A stretch of DNA of 64,000 bases from Pseudoxanthomonas suwonensis 11-1 (GCF_000185965.1 NC_014924.1:2294001-2358000); one strand, 5' to 3'. Shown: positions 1 to 9,183, counted from the first letter of the stretch. Translations and numbers: made by a program. Notes: generated by a model not told the origin, from the letters alone.

Positions 1-138
1 AACTTACCCCGGCCGTTTTATTTTTACAACACGAGGCCATTACCCACGCGACAGGCGGCGCCGCGGCGGGCGATGGCGTTGAGTATTCTTGACGACAGCA
101 CCGCTGTTACCCTCGTCTGGACCCGCCGAGCCACCGCC

Positions 139-1521
139 ATGACCCCACCGTCCACGTCCGCACTTCCCGCCGGCGACCTGGCCACCCTGCAGGCCCTCGG
201 GAGCGCGCCCGACGCCCATGTCGACCTGCTGCTGCCGGATGCCAACGGCGTGCTGCGCGGCAAGCGCGTACCCGCCTCCGCGCTGGAGAAGGTCTACGCC
301 AATGGCGTCTGCCTGCCGATGTCGCTGGTGGCCGCCGACATCCTCGGCAACACCGTCGAGGAGACGGGCCTGGGCTACGACATCGGCGACGAGGACCGCA
401 TCTGCCGCCCCGTCCCCGGCAGCCTCAGGCCGGTGCCATGGTCGCCGCGCCCTGCCCTGCAGCTGCTGCTGCAGATGGAGGATGCCGAAGGCGGCTGGTT
501 CGAGGCGCATCCGCGCCGGGTGCTGCAGCGGGTGCTGGACCGCTTCGCCGCCGCGGGGCTGGCCCCGGTGCTGGCGGTGGAGCTGGAGTTCTACCTGTTC
601 GACCGCCTGGCCGATGCCGACGGCCGCCCGCAGGCGACGATCAACAGCGCCACCGGTCGCCGCAACGACAGCACCCAGGTCTATTCGATCGACGACCTGG
701 ACGAGAACGCCGGCTTCATCCATGCCGTGGCCAGCGCCTGCCGCGCCCAGGGCATCCCCGCCGACACCGCCGTGGCCGAGTACGCGCCGGGCCAGTTCGA
801 GATCAACCTCGCCCATCGCGCCGACGCGCTGGCCGCGTGCGACGACGCGGTACTGCTCAAGCGCGTGATCAAGGCCGTCGCCCAGCAGCACGGCGCGCTG
901 GCCAGCTTCATGGCCAAGCCGCTGGCGGGCCAGGCCGGCAGCGGCATGCACCTGCACGTGAGCCTGCTCGACCGCGACGGCCGCAACGTGTTCGCCTGCT
1001 CCCCGGATGCGCCGGCCGACGCCCTGCGCCACGCCGTGGCCGGGCTGCAGGCCAGCGCGCGCGACAACCTGCTGCTGTTCGCACCGCACGCCAACAGCTA
1101 CCGCCGCTTCGTCGCCAACGCCTTCGTCCCGCTCAACGACAGCTGGGGCTTCAACAACCGCACCGTGGCCCTGCGCATCCCGCACAGCGACCCGCGCAAC
1201 ACCCGCATCGAGCACCGCATCGCCGGCGCCGATGCCAATCCCTACCTGGTCGCCGCGGCGGTGCTGGCCGGCATCCTGCACGGGCTGGAAACCCGCCAGG
1301 ATCCGGGCCCGCCGGTGGCCGGCAACGCCTACGAACAGTTCGAAGTCCAGCAGCCGCATTGGCGCCAGGCGATCGACGACTTCCTCGCCAGCGAGTTCGC
1401 CGCCCGGTGGTACGGCGAGTCCTTCCGCCACGTCTACGGCCAGCAGAAGCGGCGCGAGATGCTGGACTTCAACACCCTGGTCCCCGACATCGACTATGCC
1501 TGGTACCTGCGCAGCGTCTGA
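139..1521 (+). CDS. puuA: Glutamine synthetase family protein, gamma-glutamylpolyamine synthetase type
   Basis: Predicted to ligate glutamate to an amine such as putrescine using ATP, the first step of the gamma-glutamylated polyamine route in the cytosol. The protein is 460 residues, the usual length for PuuA-like GlnA homologues. Visible glutamine synthetase landmarks are AVELEFYLF near residue 146, GQFEINL, GSGMHLHVSL and RIEHRIAGADANPYL in the second half. The frame is open back to 73, but the ATG at 139 gives a normal N-terminus and is preferred; no strong Shine-Dalgarno is visible. It is followed after 21 bases by an FAD oxidoreductase, the PuuA-PuuB order. The acceptor amine cannot be read from the sequence, so another GlnA-like ligase of amine metabolism is possible. 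Confidence 0.88.
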   Translation: MTPPSTSALPAGDLATLQALGSAPDAHVDLLLPDANGVLRGKRVPASALEKVYANGVCLPMSLVAADILGNTVEETGLGYDIGDEDRICRPVPGSLRPVPWSPRPALQLLLQMEDAEGGWFEAHPRRVLQRVLDRFAAAGLAPVLAVELEFYLFDRLADADGRPQATINSATGRRNDSTQVYSIDDLDENAGFIHAVASACRAQGIPADTAVAEYAPGQFEINLAHRADALAACDDAVLLKRVIKAVAQQHGALASFMAKPLAGQAGSGMHLHVSLLDRDGRNVFACSPDAPADALRHAVAGLQASARDNLLLFAPHANSYRRFVANAFVPLNDSWGFNNRTVALRIPHSDPRNTRIEHRIAGADANPYLVAAAVLAGILHGLETRQDPGPPVAGNAYEQFEVQQPHWRQAIDDFLASEFAARWYGESFRHVYGQQKRREMLDFNTLVPDIDYAWYLRSV

Positions 1522-1542
1522 TACCGCCCGCGGGGGCCGCCA

Positions 1543-2820
1543 GTGAGCGCGCCCTATCCGCCCAGCTGGTACGCGGCCAGCGCCGCGCCGCTGCCGGAAC
1601 AGCCGGTGCTGGAGGGCGCGGTCGAGGCCGATGTCTGCATCCTCGGCGCCGGCTATACCGGCCTGACCGCGGCGCTGGAACTGGCCGAGGCTGGCTATTC
1701 GGTGGTGGTGGTCGAGGCGCAGCGGGTCGGCTGGGGCGCCTCGGGCCGCAACGGCGGCCAGGCCATCGTCGGCTACGGCTGCGAGCAGGAAACGCTGGAA
1801 CGGCTGCTTGGCCCGGACGAGGCGCGGCTGCTGTTCGATTACTCGCGCGAGGCCATGGACCGCCTGCGCGGACGCATCGCCCGCCACGGCATCGAATGCG
1901 ATTGGCGCGACGGCCATGCCCACGTGCCGATCAAGCCGCGCCAGGAACGCGCCCTGCGCGCCGGCATCATCGAGATGGCCGGGCGCTACGACTACCCGCT
2001 GGAATGGTGGGACCGCGCCCGCCTGCGCCAGGAACTGGCCAGCGACCGCTACCTCGGCGCGATGTACGACTCCGCCTCCGGCCACCTGCACCCGCTGGAG
2101 TACTGCCTGGGCCTGGCCCGCGCGGCATTGGCCGCCGGCGTGCGCATCTACGAGCAGTCGCCGGTCGTGGAGCTCGTGCACGGCGCGAAGCCGGTGCTGC
2201 GCACCGCCCGCGGCCAGGCCACCGGCGAATTCGCGGTCCTGGCCGGCAACGCCTGGCTGCGCGGCATCGCCCCGGAGCTGGAATCGCGGGTGATGCCGGT
2301 CGGCACCTATATCGCCGCAACCGCGCCGCTGGGCGAGGAGGCCGCGCGTGCCCTGATCCGCAACGACATGGCCGTGGCCGACGTGAACTGGGCGCTGGAC
2401 TACTTCCGCCTCAGCCGCGACCACCGCCTGCTGTTCGGCGGCCGCGCCAGCTATTCCAGCTATCCGCCCCCGAACCTGTGCGGGGTGATGCGCCGGCGCA
2501 TCCGCAAGGTGTTCCCGCAGCTGGCCGACGTGCCGATCGACTACCTGTGGGGCGGCTACGTGGACATCTCGCTCAACCGCGCCCCGCACTGGGGCCGGAT
2601 GGGCAACAACGTCTACTACGCCCAGGGCTTCTCCGGCCACGGCGTGGCCACCACCGGCCTGGCCGGGCGGCTGGTGGCCGAGGCCATCGCCGGGCAGTCG
2701 CGCCGGCTGGACGTGTTCGCGAAGATCCCGCATGCGCCCTTCCCCGGCGGCCGCCTGCTGCGCATGCCGCTGCTGGTCGCGGCCATGGCCTGGTACCGCC
2801 TGCGCGACGCGCTGTGGTGA
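1543..2820 (+). CDS. puuB: FAD-dependent oxidoreductase, gamma-glutamylputrescine oxidase type
   Basis: A DAO-family flavoenzyme of 425 residues expected to oxidise the gamma-glutamylated amine made by the preceding ligase, giving an aldehyde, ammonia and peroxide. The N-terminal dinucleotide-binding loop GAGYTGL is at residues 35-41, followed by an acidic strand end VVVVEA and the ASGRNGGQ flavin-contact motif. The C-terminal GFSGHGVATTGLAGR is the usual closing FAD loop of this family. Translation starts at GTG. Short spacing from the upstream gene suggests one transcript. The aldehyde dehydrogenase expected next in the pathway lies about 28 kb away at 30441-31943. Confidence 0.88.
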   Translation: MSAPYPPSWYAASAAPLPEQPVLEGAVEADVCILGAGYTGLTAALELAEAGYSVVVVEAQRVGWGASGRNGGQAIVGYGCEQETLERLLGPDEARLLFDYSREAMDRLRGRIARHGIECDWRDGHAHVPIKPRQERALRAGIIEMAGRYDYPLEWWDRARLRQELASDRYLGAMYDSASGHLHPLEYCLGLARAALAAGVRIYEQSPVVELVHGAKPVLRTARGQATGEFAVLAGNAWLRGIAPELESRVMPVGTYIAATAPLGEEAARALIRNDMAVADVNWALDYFRLSRDHRLLFGGRASYSSYPPPNLCGVMRRRIRKVFPQLADVPIDYLWGGYVDISLNRAPHWGRMGNNVYYAQGFSGHGVATTGLAGRLVAEAIAGQSRRLDVFAKIPHAPFPGGRLLRMPLLVAAMAWYRLRDALW

Positions 2821-2911
2821 GACGCCGCCCGGCGGAATGACGATCGGACCCTAAAGTCGGCCGCCCCCCGCGCCGCTAAGGACAGGGACAGACCGTCCAC
2901 CTGATCCGGGC

Positions 2912-4201
2912 ATGCCAGCGACCGCGCCAACCCCGCACGCAAGTCCCCTGCCGCAGCGCGTGCTGCTGGTGGAGAACTCGCGCGCGTTCGTGCAGGCGGT
3001 CGCCCAGGCGATCGAGCAGCAGCTGGAGCTGCCGGTCACCGTCGCCTCGACCCTGGCCGAGGCGCGTGCCGCCCTGGCCACCCACGACGACTGGTTCCTG
3101 GTCCTGACCGGCCTGGTCCTGGCCGACGGCGACCTGGAAACCGTGGTCGACTGCTTCCTCGGCCGCGAACTGCCCACCGTGGTGGTCAGCGGCGTGTACG
3201 ACGAGGAGCTGCGCGAGCGCCTGCTGCGCCGGCAGATCATCGACTTCGTGCTGAAGAACACCCCCGGCAGCCTGGACTACATCGTCTGGCTGGTGCAGCG
3301 GCTGGAGCGCAACCGGCGCATCTCCGCGCTGGTGGTGGACGACTCGGCCAGCGCGCGCGCCCAGGCCGGCCTGCTGCTGGAGATGTTCGGCTACCGCGTG
3401 GTGCAGGTGCCCGACGGCGACCGCGCCCTGGCCGCGGTCGAGGCCGACCAGAGCATCCGCCTGGCCATCGTCGACCAGGAGATGCCGGGCATGCAGGGCA
3501 TCGAGCTGACCCGCCGCCTGCGCGCCCTGCGCGCACGCGACCGCATGGCGGTCATCGGCGTGTCCGGCCGCGACGATCCGGGCCTGGTGGCGCGGTTCCT
3601 GAAGAACGGCGCCAACGACTTCCTGCGCAAGCCGTACTCGCGCGAGGAGTTCTTCTGCCGGGTTTCGCAGAACGTGGACCAGCTGGAGCTCATCGGCAGC
3701 CTCCAGGACCTGGCGACCCGCGATTTCCTCACCGGCCTGCCCAACCGCCGCCACTTCCTCGACCAGGCCGAGCGCCTGGTGCCGCGCATGCGCGACGTGC
3801 GCCAGCCGCTGGCGATGGTCATGCTCGACCTGGACCACTTCAAGCACGTCAACGACACCTGGGGCCACGAGACCGGCGACCGTGCACTGCGCGCGGTGGC
3901 CTCGACGATCTCGGCCCATGCCCGCCCGCAGGACCATATCGCCCGCTTCGGCGGCGAGGAGTTCTGCATGCTGTTGCCCGGCCTGGAAGGCAGGGAGCTG
4001 CACGAGCACCTGGAGAAGCTGCGCCTGCGGGTGGAGGACCTGCGGGTGCCGGTGGACCAGGGCGAGCTGCGCCTGTCGATCAGCATCGGCGCCTGCAACG
4101 CACGCGTCGGCGATACCCTGCACAGCTTGCTGGCCGAGGCCGACCGGCGCCTGTACCTGGCCAAGGCCGGCGGCCGCAACCAGGTCATCGACGTCGCCTG
4201 A
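2912..4201 (+). CDS. Diguanylate cyclase with two receiver domains (REC-REC-GGDEF)
   Basis: Cytosolic response regulator predicted to make cyclic di-GMP. Of 429 residues, about 15-130 form a first receiver-like domain, 138-255 a second receiver with acceptor D188 (VDQEMPG) and conserved K240 (RKPY), and 268-425 a GGDEF domain. The active loop GGEEF is at 347-351, with an RPQD inhibitory site (338-341) five residues ahead, so product inhibition is likely. The first receiver has threonine (T66, LVLTGLVL) where the phosphoacceptor aspartate normally sits, so it is probably not phosphorylated. No sensor kinase is adjacent. The next gene, a bacteriohemerythrin, has its own FNR-type box in between. 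Confidence 0.92.
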   Translation: MPATAPTPHASPLPQRVLLVENSRAFVQAVAQAIEQQLELPVTVASTLAEARAALATHDDWFLVLTGLVLADGDLETVVDCFLGRELPTVVVSGVYDEELRERLLRRQIIDFVLKNTPGSLDYIVWLVQRLERNRRISALVVDDSASARAQAGLLLEMFGYRVVQVPDGDRALAAVEADQSIRLAIVDQEMPGMQGIELTRRLRALRARDRMAVIGVSGRDDPGLVARFLKNGANDFLRKPYSREEFFCRVSQNVDQLELIGSLQDLATRDFLTGLPNRRHFLDQAERLVPRMRDVRQPLAMVMLDLDHFKHVNDTWGHETGDRALRAVASTISAHARPQDHIARFGGEEFCMLLPGLEGRELHEHLEKLRLRVEDLRVPVDQGELRLSISIGACNARVGDTLHSLLAEADRRLYLAKAGGRNQVIDVA

Positions 4202-4218
4202 GCCGCCAGCGGCGGCTT

Positions 4219-4232
4219 TTGATCGCGATCAA
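4219..4232. promoter_or_regulatory. FNR/CRP-type box upstream of bacteriohemerythrin
   Basis: TTGATCGCGATCAA is a perfect match to the FNR-family palindrome TTGAT-N4-ATCAA. Its centre (4225.5) would put a class II transcription start near 4267. A -10-like hexamer TAGCCT lies at 4255-4260, exactly where such a promoter needs it, 24 bases before the ATG at 4291. Binding is inferred. Confidence 0.7.
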
Positions 4233-4290
4233 GGCCGCGCCGTCCGCGGCGCCCTAGCCTGCACGCAACTCCAATCGCGTGCATGACCGC

Positions 4291-4776
4291 ATGTCCCTGA
4301 TGATCTGGCAGGACAGCCTCGATACCGGCATCGAGGTGATCGACGAGCAACACCGCCGCATCGTGTCGATGATCAACCAGCTGCACCAGGCCCAGACCGG
4401 CGCATCGGCCCTGGCCGTGGCCGAGGTGCTGGACGAGCTGGTGGACTACACCCTATCCCACTTCGCCTTCGAGGAGGAGCTGATGGAGGAGGCCGGCTAC
4501 CCGTTCAGCGCCGCCCACCGCCGGGTGCACGAGGTGTTCACCAAGCGCGTCAGCGAGTACCGCATGCGCTTCCAGGCGGGCGAGGACGTGGTCGACGAGC
4601 TCAAGAGCATGCTCTCGCGCTGGCTGTTCAACCACATCCGCAACGACGACAAGGCCTACTCGGAGCAGGTGCGCCGCCACCTCGACCGCTTCGCCCGCGA
4701 GCACCAGCAGGGTGGCTGGCTGGCACGCACCGTGCACCGCCTGTTCCCGCGCCACGGCCACCACCACGCGCACTGA
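4291..4776 (+). CDS. Bacteriohemerythrin
   Basis: Single-domain oxygen-binding di-iron protein, 161 residues, likely used for O2 sensing, storage or delivery. The full ligand set is visible: H21, H57, E61, H76, H80, H115 and D120 in the order typical of bacterial hemerythrins. The C-terminus ends in a His-rich tail (HGHHHAH) of unknown purpose. A GTG twelve bases upstream is also possible, but the ATG at 4291 gives the usual [10 protein letters not shown] start. A perfect FNR-type box lies upstream, suggesting induction when oxygen falls. It follows a diguanylate cyclase gene and is convergent with an MFS gene. Confidence 0.95.
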   Translation: MSLMIWQDSLDTGIEVIDEQHRRIVSMINQLHQAQTGASALAVAEVLDELVDYTLSHFAFEEELMEEAGYPFSAAHRRVHEVFTKRVSEYRMRFQAGEDVVDELKSMLSRWLFNHIRNDDKAYSEQVRRHLDRFAREHQQGGWLARTVHRLFPRHGHHHAH

Positions 4777-4803
4777 GGCGCGTGGCGACCGGTGCGGGCC
4801 GGA

Positions 4804-6066
4804 TCATTCCACCGGCTTGCGTGGCACCAGAAGCAGGGCCAGCAGGGTCAGCGTGGCCATGCCGGCCATGTAGCCGCCGACCGCGGCGATGCCGTGGTCG
4901 CCGGCCAGTCTGGTCGCGATGTACGGCGCCGGCGAGGCGCCGAGGATGCCGGCCAGGTTGAAGGCCAGCGACGCGCCGGTGTAGCGCACCGGCGTGGGGA
5001 ACATCTCGGCGAGGATCGTGCCGCAGGGGCCGTAGGTCATGCCCATCAGGCCCAGGCCCACGCACAGGAACAGCAGCACCTGCCAGGCACTTCCGGCGCC
5101 GAACAGCGGCTTGAACAGCAGGCCGAACAGGATGATGCCGACGGTCGCGACGATCATCGCCCGGCGCCGGCCGAAGCGGTCGGCGTACACCGCAGACAGC
5201 GGGATGGTCGCGGCGAAGCAGAGCACGCCGACCATCTGCAGCAGCAGGAACTGCTCGCGACCGTAGCCCAGGGCCGAAGTACCCCAGCTCAGCGCGAACA
5301 CCGTCATCAGGTAGAACAGGACGAAGGTCGCCATCAGCGCCAGGGTGCCAACCACCAGGGTGCCCGGATGGCGCAGCAGCACCGTGGCCATCGGCAGGCG
5401 CTCGCGCTCCTCGCGTTCCAGGGTCTTCTGGAACGCCGGCGTCTCGGTGATGCGCAGGCGCACCCACAGGCCCACCAGGACCAGGGCGGCGCTGGCCAGG
5501 AACGGCACGCGCCAGCCCCAGGCCATGAACTGGCCCTCGTCCAGGAAGTGGGCCAGCACCAGGAACACGCCGGTCGAGCACAGGAAGCCCAGCGGCGCGC
5601 CCAGCTGCGGGAACATCCCGTACCAGGCGCGCTTGCCCGGCGGCGCGTTCTCGGTGGCCAGCAGCACCGCCCCGCCCCACTCGCCGCCCAGGCCCAGGCC
5701 CTGGCCGAAGCGGCACAGCGCCAGCAGGGCCGGGGCGAGTACGCCGACCTGGGCGTAGGTCGGCAGCAGGCCGATCAGCACGGTGGAGATGCCCATGGTC
5801 AGCAGGGCCGCGACCAGGGTGGCCTTGCGCCCGATGCGGTCGCCGTAGTGGCCGAACACCGCCGAGCCCAGCGGCCGGGCCAGGAAGGCCAGGGCGAAGG
5901 TGGCCAGCGACTGCAGGGTGGCCGCGGTCGGCTCCGAGGCCGGGAAGAACAGCTTCGGGAACACCAGCACCGCGGCGGTGGCGTAGATGTAGAAGTCGAA
6001 GAACTCGATCGTCGTGCCGATGAGGCTGGCGAACAGGATGCGGCGTGGCGAGGCAGGAGCACTCAT
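4804..6066 (-). CDS. MFS transporter, metabolite:proton symporter (MHS) type
   Basis: Inner-membrane secondary transporter of 420 residues with about 12 hydrophobic helices. The start (TIEFFDFYIYATAAV) and the loop GHYGDRIGRKATL between helices 2 and 3 are hallmarks of the MHS branch (ShiA, ProP and KgtP relatives), which imports organic acids or osmolytes with protons. The motif RFGQGLGLGGEWGGA is also typical of that branch. The substrate cannot be predicted. The gene is monocistronic and convergent with the bacteriohemerythrin gene, with only 27 bases between them and no clear terminator hairpin. Confidence 0.9.
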   Translation of the reverse strand: MSAPASPRRILFASLIGTTIEFFDFYIYATAAVLVFPKLFFPASEPTAATLQSLATFALAFLARPLGSAVFGHYGDRIGRKATLVAALLTMGISTVLIGLLPTYAQVGVLAPALLALCRFGQGLGLGGEWGGAVLLATENAPPGKRAWYGMFPQLGAPLGFLCSTGVFLVLAHFLDEGQFMAWGWRVPFLASAALVLVGLWVRLRITETPAFQKTLEREERERLPMATVLLRHPGTLVVGTLALMATFVLFYLMTVFALSWGTSALGYGREQFLLLQMVGVLCFAATIPLSAVYADRFGRRRAMIVATVGIILFGLLFKPLFGAGSAWQVLLFLCVGLGLMGMTYGPCGTILAEMFPTPVRYTGASLAFNLAGILGASPAPYIATRLAGDHGIAAVGGYMAGMATLTLLALLLVPRKPVE

Positions 6067-6223
6067 CGGCAGTCGTCGGCTTCCACGGGAGGCGGCCGAT
6101 TATGGCGCAGGTCCGGTGCGTGCCGCGGCCGTTGCACGGGCAACCGCACGGTTGCAGGCGCGATCATGATCCGGCGGTCACCTGCTCCCGGCTAGCGTAC
6201 GCGGACCCGATGGAGGACGGCCG

Positions 6224-6511
6224 ATGAACAGCATTGCCATCGCACCGCGCGTGCACACCGACCCGCAGGCGATCGAGCGCCTCAAGACCCTGCAGCTGGA
6301 ACTGGACGGCGAGCTCGAGGTGGAACTGCACATGCGCGACGGCAGCGTCCTGCGCGGCACCCTGCCGGAGCGTCCCACGATCCAGCAGTTCTTCGACCCG
6401 GACGGCAACGCGGGCACCAACGGCCTGTTCCGCATGGACGACGGCGACGGTGGCGTGCACCTGTACTGGCTGGACGAGATCGAGAAGGTGGTCCCCACCG
6501 GTACCGCCTGA
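6224..6511 (+). CDS. DUF3247 family protein (Xanthomonas-type, Sm-like)
   Basis: Small cytosolic protein of 95 residues. The pattern of an N-terminal helix, then ELEVELHMRDGSVLRGTLPE, then FRMDDGDGGVHLYWLDEI fits the DUF3247 family, which as I recall was structurally described from Xanthomonas campestris as an Sm-like barrel. Function is unknown; the Sm-like fold suggests, but does not prove, RNA or protein binding. The start ATG is preceded by a GGAGGA-type ribosome site. It stands alone between a divergent MFS gene and an SRPBCC-like gene. The narrow distribution of this family is one reason to place the window in Xanthomonadaceae. Confidence 0.75.
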   Translation: MNSIAIAPRVHTDPQAIERLKTLQLELDGELEVELHMRDGSVLRGTLPERPTIQQFFDPDGNAGTNGLFRMDDGDGGVHLYWLDEIEKVVPTGTA

Positions 6512-6699
6512 GGCGCGAACTGCGTCTCCGTTGAAGGCTTTGCATCGCCAGAGCCGCCGCGATTCACGCGATGGATTCCCCGGGAAGCCCAGCGTGGGAT
6601 CGCCCCACCCCACGCACGTCGCCTGCCCATGCACAACCCGCACCCGCCCTGTCGACCAGGTCGCCTGCCCTCCGCGCGCTTCACCGTGGGGGGCAGGCC

Positions 6700-7215
6700 A
6701 TGAACGGCGCCACCGCCCGCAACCCGGGCAGACCTACCCTCCGCATCCAGCGCAGCCTCGCCTTCCAGGCCGACGGGCCGCGCATCCTTGATGCCTGGTG
6801 CGATCCGGGGGTCCAGGCCCGGATCCTCGCCGGCGCCGCCGACCCGGCCGGCAGCAGTGGCGATGCGACGCTCTGGGAGATCCGCGTCCCGCTGGGACAG
6901 AAGCCGCAGGTGCGCCTGCACCTGGACGCGCGCGACGCCACCTCGGCCCGCCATCGCGCCGAGGGCGACGGCGGATTCCAGCTGCGCAGCCGGCTGGCCA
7001 CCCTGCCCGCCCGCGGGCGACCGGGCACCGAGGTCAGCCTGGAAGTGGAACTCCACGCCGACGGCTTCCTGACCGGGCTGCTGTCGCGCCGCGCCGATCC
7101 CGCGCCCCTGCTGCTTGCCGGCCAGGCCCTGCGGCGGCTGCGCGAATGGGTCGAGGCCGGGAACATCCACCCGGCGGCATCCAGCCCCCAGGGCGGAGGC
7201 GACGGCTCGGGTTGA
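6700..7215 (+). CDS. SRPBCC/polyketide cyclase-like protein
   Basis: Protein of 171 residues that looks like a divergent SRPBCC (START-like) lipid or hydrophobic ligand-binding domain. After a short variable N-terminus come RILDAWCDPG, a run of short strands, GTEVSLEVELHADG and a C-terminal helix ALRRLREWVEAGNI, which corresponds to the closing LRRFK...ETGEI helix of membrane-associated SRPBCC proteins. The ATG at 6700 follows a G-rich ribosome site (GTGGGGGGCAGG). No signal peptide. The assignment is by pattern only and function is unknown; an in-frame start further upstream is possible. Confidence 0.6.
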   Translation: MNGATARNPGRPTLRIQRSLAFQADGPRILDAWCDPGVQARILAGAADPAGSSGDATLWEIRVPLGQKPQVRLHLDARDATSARHRAEGDGGFQLRSRLATLPARGRPGTEVSLEVELHADGFLTGLLSRRADPAPLLLAGQALRRLREWVEAGNIHPAASSPQGGGDGSG

Positions 7216-7359
7216 GGCGGCGCCTCACCCGGGTTTGACCGGCGGCGCGCAAAGCTGGAGCTCCCCACCTGGCTACGCCCCCATGCACGCATCCAGCCGC
7301 GACCATCGCCGCGGGCCGCAACCGCTCCCGCCGCGCCCCTCGTCCACCCGGAGGGGAGG

Positions 7360-7650
7360 ATGAATCCCGACCTGATCGGCTGGGCCGCTTCGGGGGTGCT
7401 GCTGGCCACCCTTGTCCGCCAGATCCTCAAGCAGGCACGCAGCGGCGGCGACGGCGTGTCGACCTGGCTGTTCATCGGCCAGGCAACGGCCTCTGCATTG
7501 TTCATCGTCTACTCGGTGCTGCTGGACAACACCGTGTTCATCGTCACCAACAGCTGCCTGCTGGCCACCGCGATCTTCGGCCAGGTGATGGCCTGGCGGA
7601 CGCGGCGCAATGGCCCGTCCGGGGCAGCGGACCCGAGCAGCCCTCGCTGA
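7360..7650 (+). CDS. SemiSWEET/PQ-loop small membrane transporter
   Basis: Integral membrane protein of 96 residues with three predicted helices (residues about 5-22, 36-55 and 60-80), the size and topology of bacterial SemiSWEET proteins, which dimerise to move sugars. The first helix is followed by KQARSGGDGVSTWLFIGQ, matching the loop and second-helix start of that family, and a C-terminal basic tail follows the third helix. The ATG has a strong GGAGGGGAGG ribosome site. The transported solute is unknown. The gene is convergent with the next MFS gene. Confidence 0.75.
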   Translation: MNPDLIGWAASGVLLATLVRQILKQARSGGDGVSTWLFIGQATASALFIVYSVLLDNTVFIVTNSCLLATAIFGQVMAWRTRRNGPSGAADPSSPR

Positions 7651-7679
7651 CCCCGCTCACGCGGGCAGAGGGCACGAGG

Positions 7680-8825
7680 TCAGACCCTCAGCCAGCGCGT
7701 CGCCAGGGCCACGCCAAGCACGGAGAAGGCCAGGCACCAGAACGCGAACTGCAGCGAGGTGCCATGGGCAACGAAGCCGATCAGCGCCGGCCCGGCCAGC
7801 ACGCCCGCGTAGCCGAGCGTGCTGATCGCCGGGATCGCCAGGCTCTCCGGCATCGCGGTCTGGCGGCCGGCCGCGGTGAACATGACCGGGACGATGTTGG
7901 CGCAACCGATACCCACCAGCACGAAGCCCAGCAGCGCCACCGTGACGCCCGGCGCCAGCACGATCACCGCGAACCCGGCGAAGGCAACCAGCGCACCGGC
8001 CACCACCGCGCGCATCGCACCGACGGCCTGGACCACGCCGTCGCCGGTCAGGCGTGCAACGGTCATGGCCAGGGAGAACGCCACGTAACCCAGGCCCGCG
8101 CGCGCCGGATCCATGTCCTTGGCCTGGTCGAGGAACACCGCGCCCCAGTCCAGCATCGCGCCCTCGGCCAGGAACATCACGAAGCAGACCACGCCGACCA
8201 GCAGCACGATGCCGCGCGGCCAGGCGAACGCCGGTACGTCCGAGTCCACCCGCTCCCCGCGCCAGTGGCGGAAGGCCACGCCGACCAGGGCCAGGACGAC
8301 CACCACCGCGGCCACGCAGGCCCAGACCGGCACGGCACCGGCGCTCAGCAGCGCGGTCATCGCCGCGGCCCCGGCGAAGCCGCCGATGCTGTAGAAGGCG
8401 TGGAAACCGGACATCAGCGCGCGCCCGCTCTCGCGCTCGACCACGACCGCCTGCAGGTTCATGGTGCAGTCCATCGCGCCGATCGCCGCGCCGAACACGA
8501 ACAGCGCCAAGCCCAGCACCACGGCGTTGGGCGCGATGGCCAGCACCGGCAGCGCCGCGCAGGCGGCCAGCATCGCCGCGAGCATCACCCGGCGGCAGCC
8601 CTGCCGCGCGGCCAGTGCGCCCGCCATCGGCATCGCCAGCAGCGAGCCCGCGCCCAGGCACAGCAGGACCATGCCCAGCATCGCCTCGTCCAGTCCGGCA
8701 CGCGCCTTGGCGAACGGCACCAGCGGGGCCCAGGCCGCGATCGCGAAACCTGGCATGAAGAAGGCGGCGCGGGTGGCGTGCTGCTGGAGGCTTGGCGTGG
8801 AAGGCACTCGGGTCCGGTCCTGCAT
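7680..8825 (-). CDS. MFS transporter, YbjJ-like
   Basis: Inner-membrane protein of 381 residues with about 12 hydrophobic segments and short loops. The N-terminal pattern AAFFMPGFAIAAWAPLVPFAKARAG and the later GAAIGAMDCTMNLQAVVVE resemble the YbjJ/fucose-permease-like MFS branch. Substrate unknown. It is transcribed away from the DUF6522-like gene; the roughly 130 bases between the two starts carry an FNR-like half-palindrome at 8898-8911 that faces the neighbour rather than this gene. Confidence 0.82.
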   Translation of the reverse strand: MQDRTRVPSTPSLQQHATRAAFFMPGFAIAAWAPLVPFAKARAGLDEAMLGMVLLCLGAGSLLAMPMAGALAARQGCRRVMLAAMLAACAALPVLAIAPNAVVLGLALFVFGAAIGAMDCTMNLQAVVVERESGRALMSGFHAFYSIGGFAGAAAMTALLSAGAVPVWACVAAVVVVLALVGVAFRHWRGERVDSDVPAFAWPRGIVLLVGVVCFVMFLAEGAMLDWGAVFLDQAKDMDPARAGLGYVAFSLAMTVARLTGDGVVQAVGAMRAVVAGALVAFAGFAVIVLAPGVTVALLGFVLVGIGCANIVPVMFTAAGRQTAMPESLAIPAISTLGYAGVLAGPALIGFVAHGTSLQFAFWCLAFSVLGVALATRWLRV

Positions 8826-8897
8826 CGGTCGGGGCGCCCATTATGGCCAGCCCCGGCGAGGCTGCCGCCGCCCGCATACGTATGCCGAGCGCGACAC

Positions 8898-8911
8898 ATG
8901 ACCTGGATCAA
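8898..8911. promoter_or_regulatory. FNR-like box upstream of DUF6522-like gene
   Basis: ATGACCTGGATCAA matches TTGAT-N4-ATCAA at 8 of 10 defined positions, with a perfect right half. Its centre places a class II start near 8946. A -10-like GATGCT lies at 8934-8939, and the ATG at 8959 follows 13 bases later. It is the weakest of four such sites in the window. Confidence 0.5.
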
Positions 8912-8958
8912 GGCCGCGCCAGGCGCCGCCTGCGATGCTGCACGCACAGGAGGATGCG

Positions 8959-9183
8959 ATGCAGGGCGTTCCCGCACTGGAAATCGACGGCGCGCGCGTG
9001 GCCGCGCGTATCGGCCTGGAGCTGCCGGTGTTCCGGCGGCTCATGGACCAGGGCCGGATCGCGGTGCTGTGCGAGCGCGGCACCGGCGAGGACGAAGGCA
9101 CCTGGCGGGCGACCTTCTACTACGGTCGCCAGCGCGCGCGGTTCCTGGTCGACCGGCGCGGCAGGGTGGTCGATATCGACTGA
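8959..9183 (+). CDS. DUF6522-like small protein
   Basis: Small acidic protein of 74 residues. The pattern PALEIDGARVAARIGL, then LMDQGRIAVLCERGTGEDEG, then FYYGRQRARFLVDRRGRVV fits the DUF6522 family, which I associate with denitrification and low-oxygen gene neighbourhoods in other proteobacteria. It has no signal peptide or membrane segment. An ATG at 8959 preceded by AGGAGGA is preferred over an in-frame ATG 24 bases earlier. An FNR-like box upstream agrees with induction at low oxygen. Biochemical function is unknown. Confidence 0.7.
   Translation: MQGVPALEIDGARVAARIGLELPVFRRLMDQGRIAVLCERGTGEDEGTWRATFYYGRQRARFLVDRRGRVVDID

Noticed and set aside
40-2733. Very long minus-strand open frame (about 900 codons) opposite the puuA/puuB-like genes
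   Set aside because: It has no family motifs, is rich in Gly, Ala, Arg, Gln and His, and runs antisense to two clearly real genes; it is a by-product of high-GC codon bias. The same applies to frames opposite 30441-32870, 41042-43270 and others.
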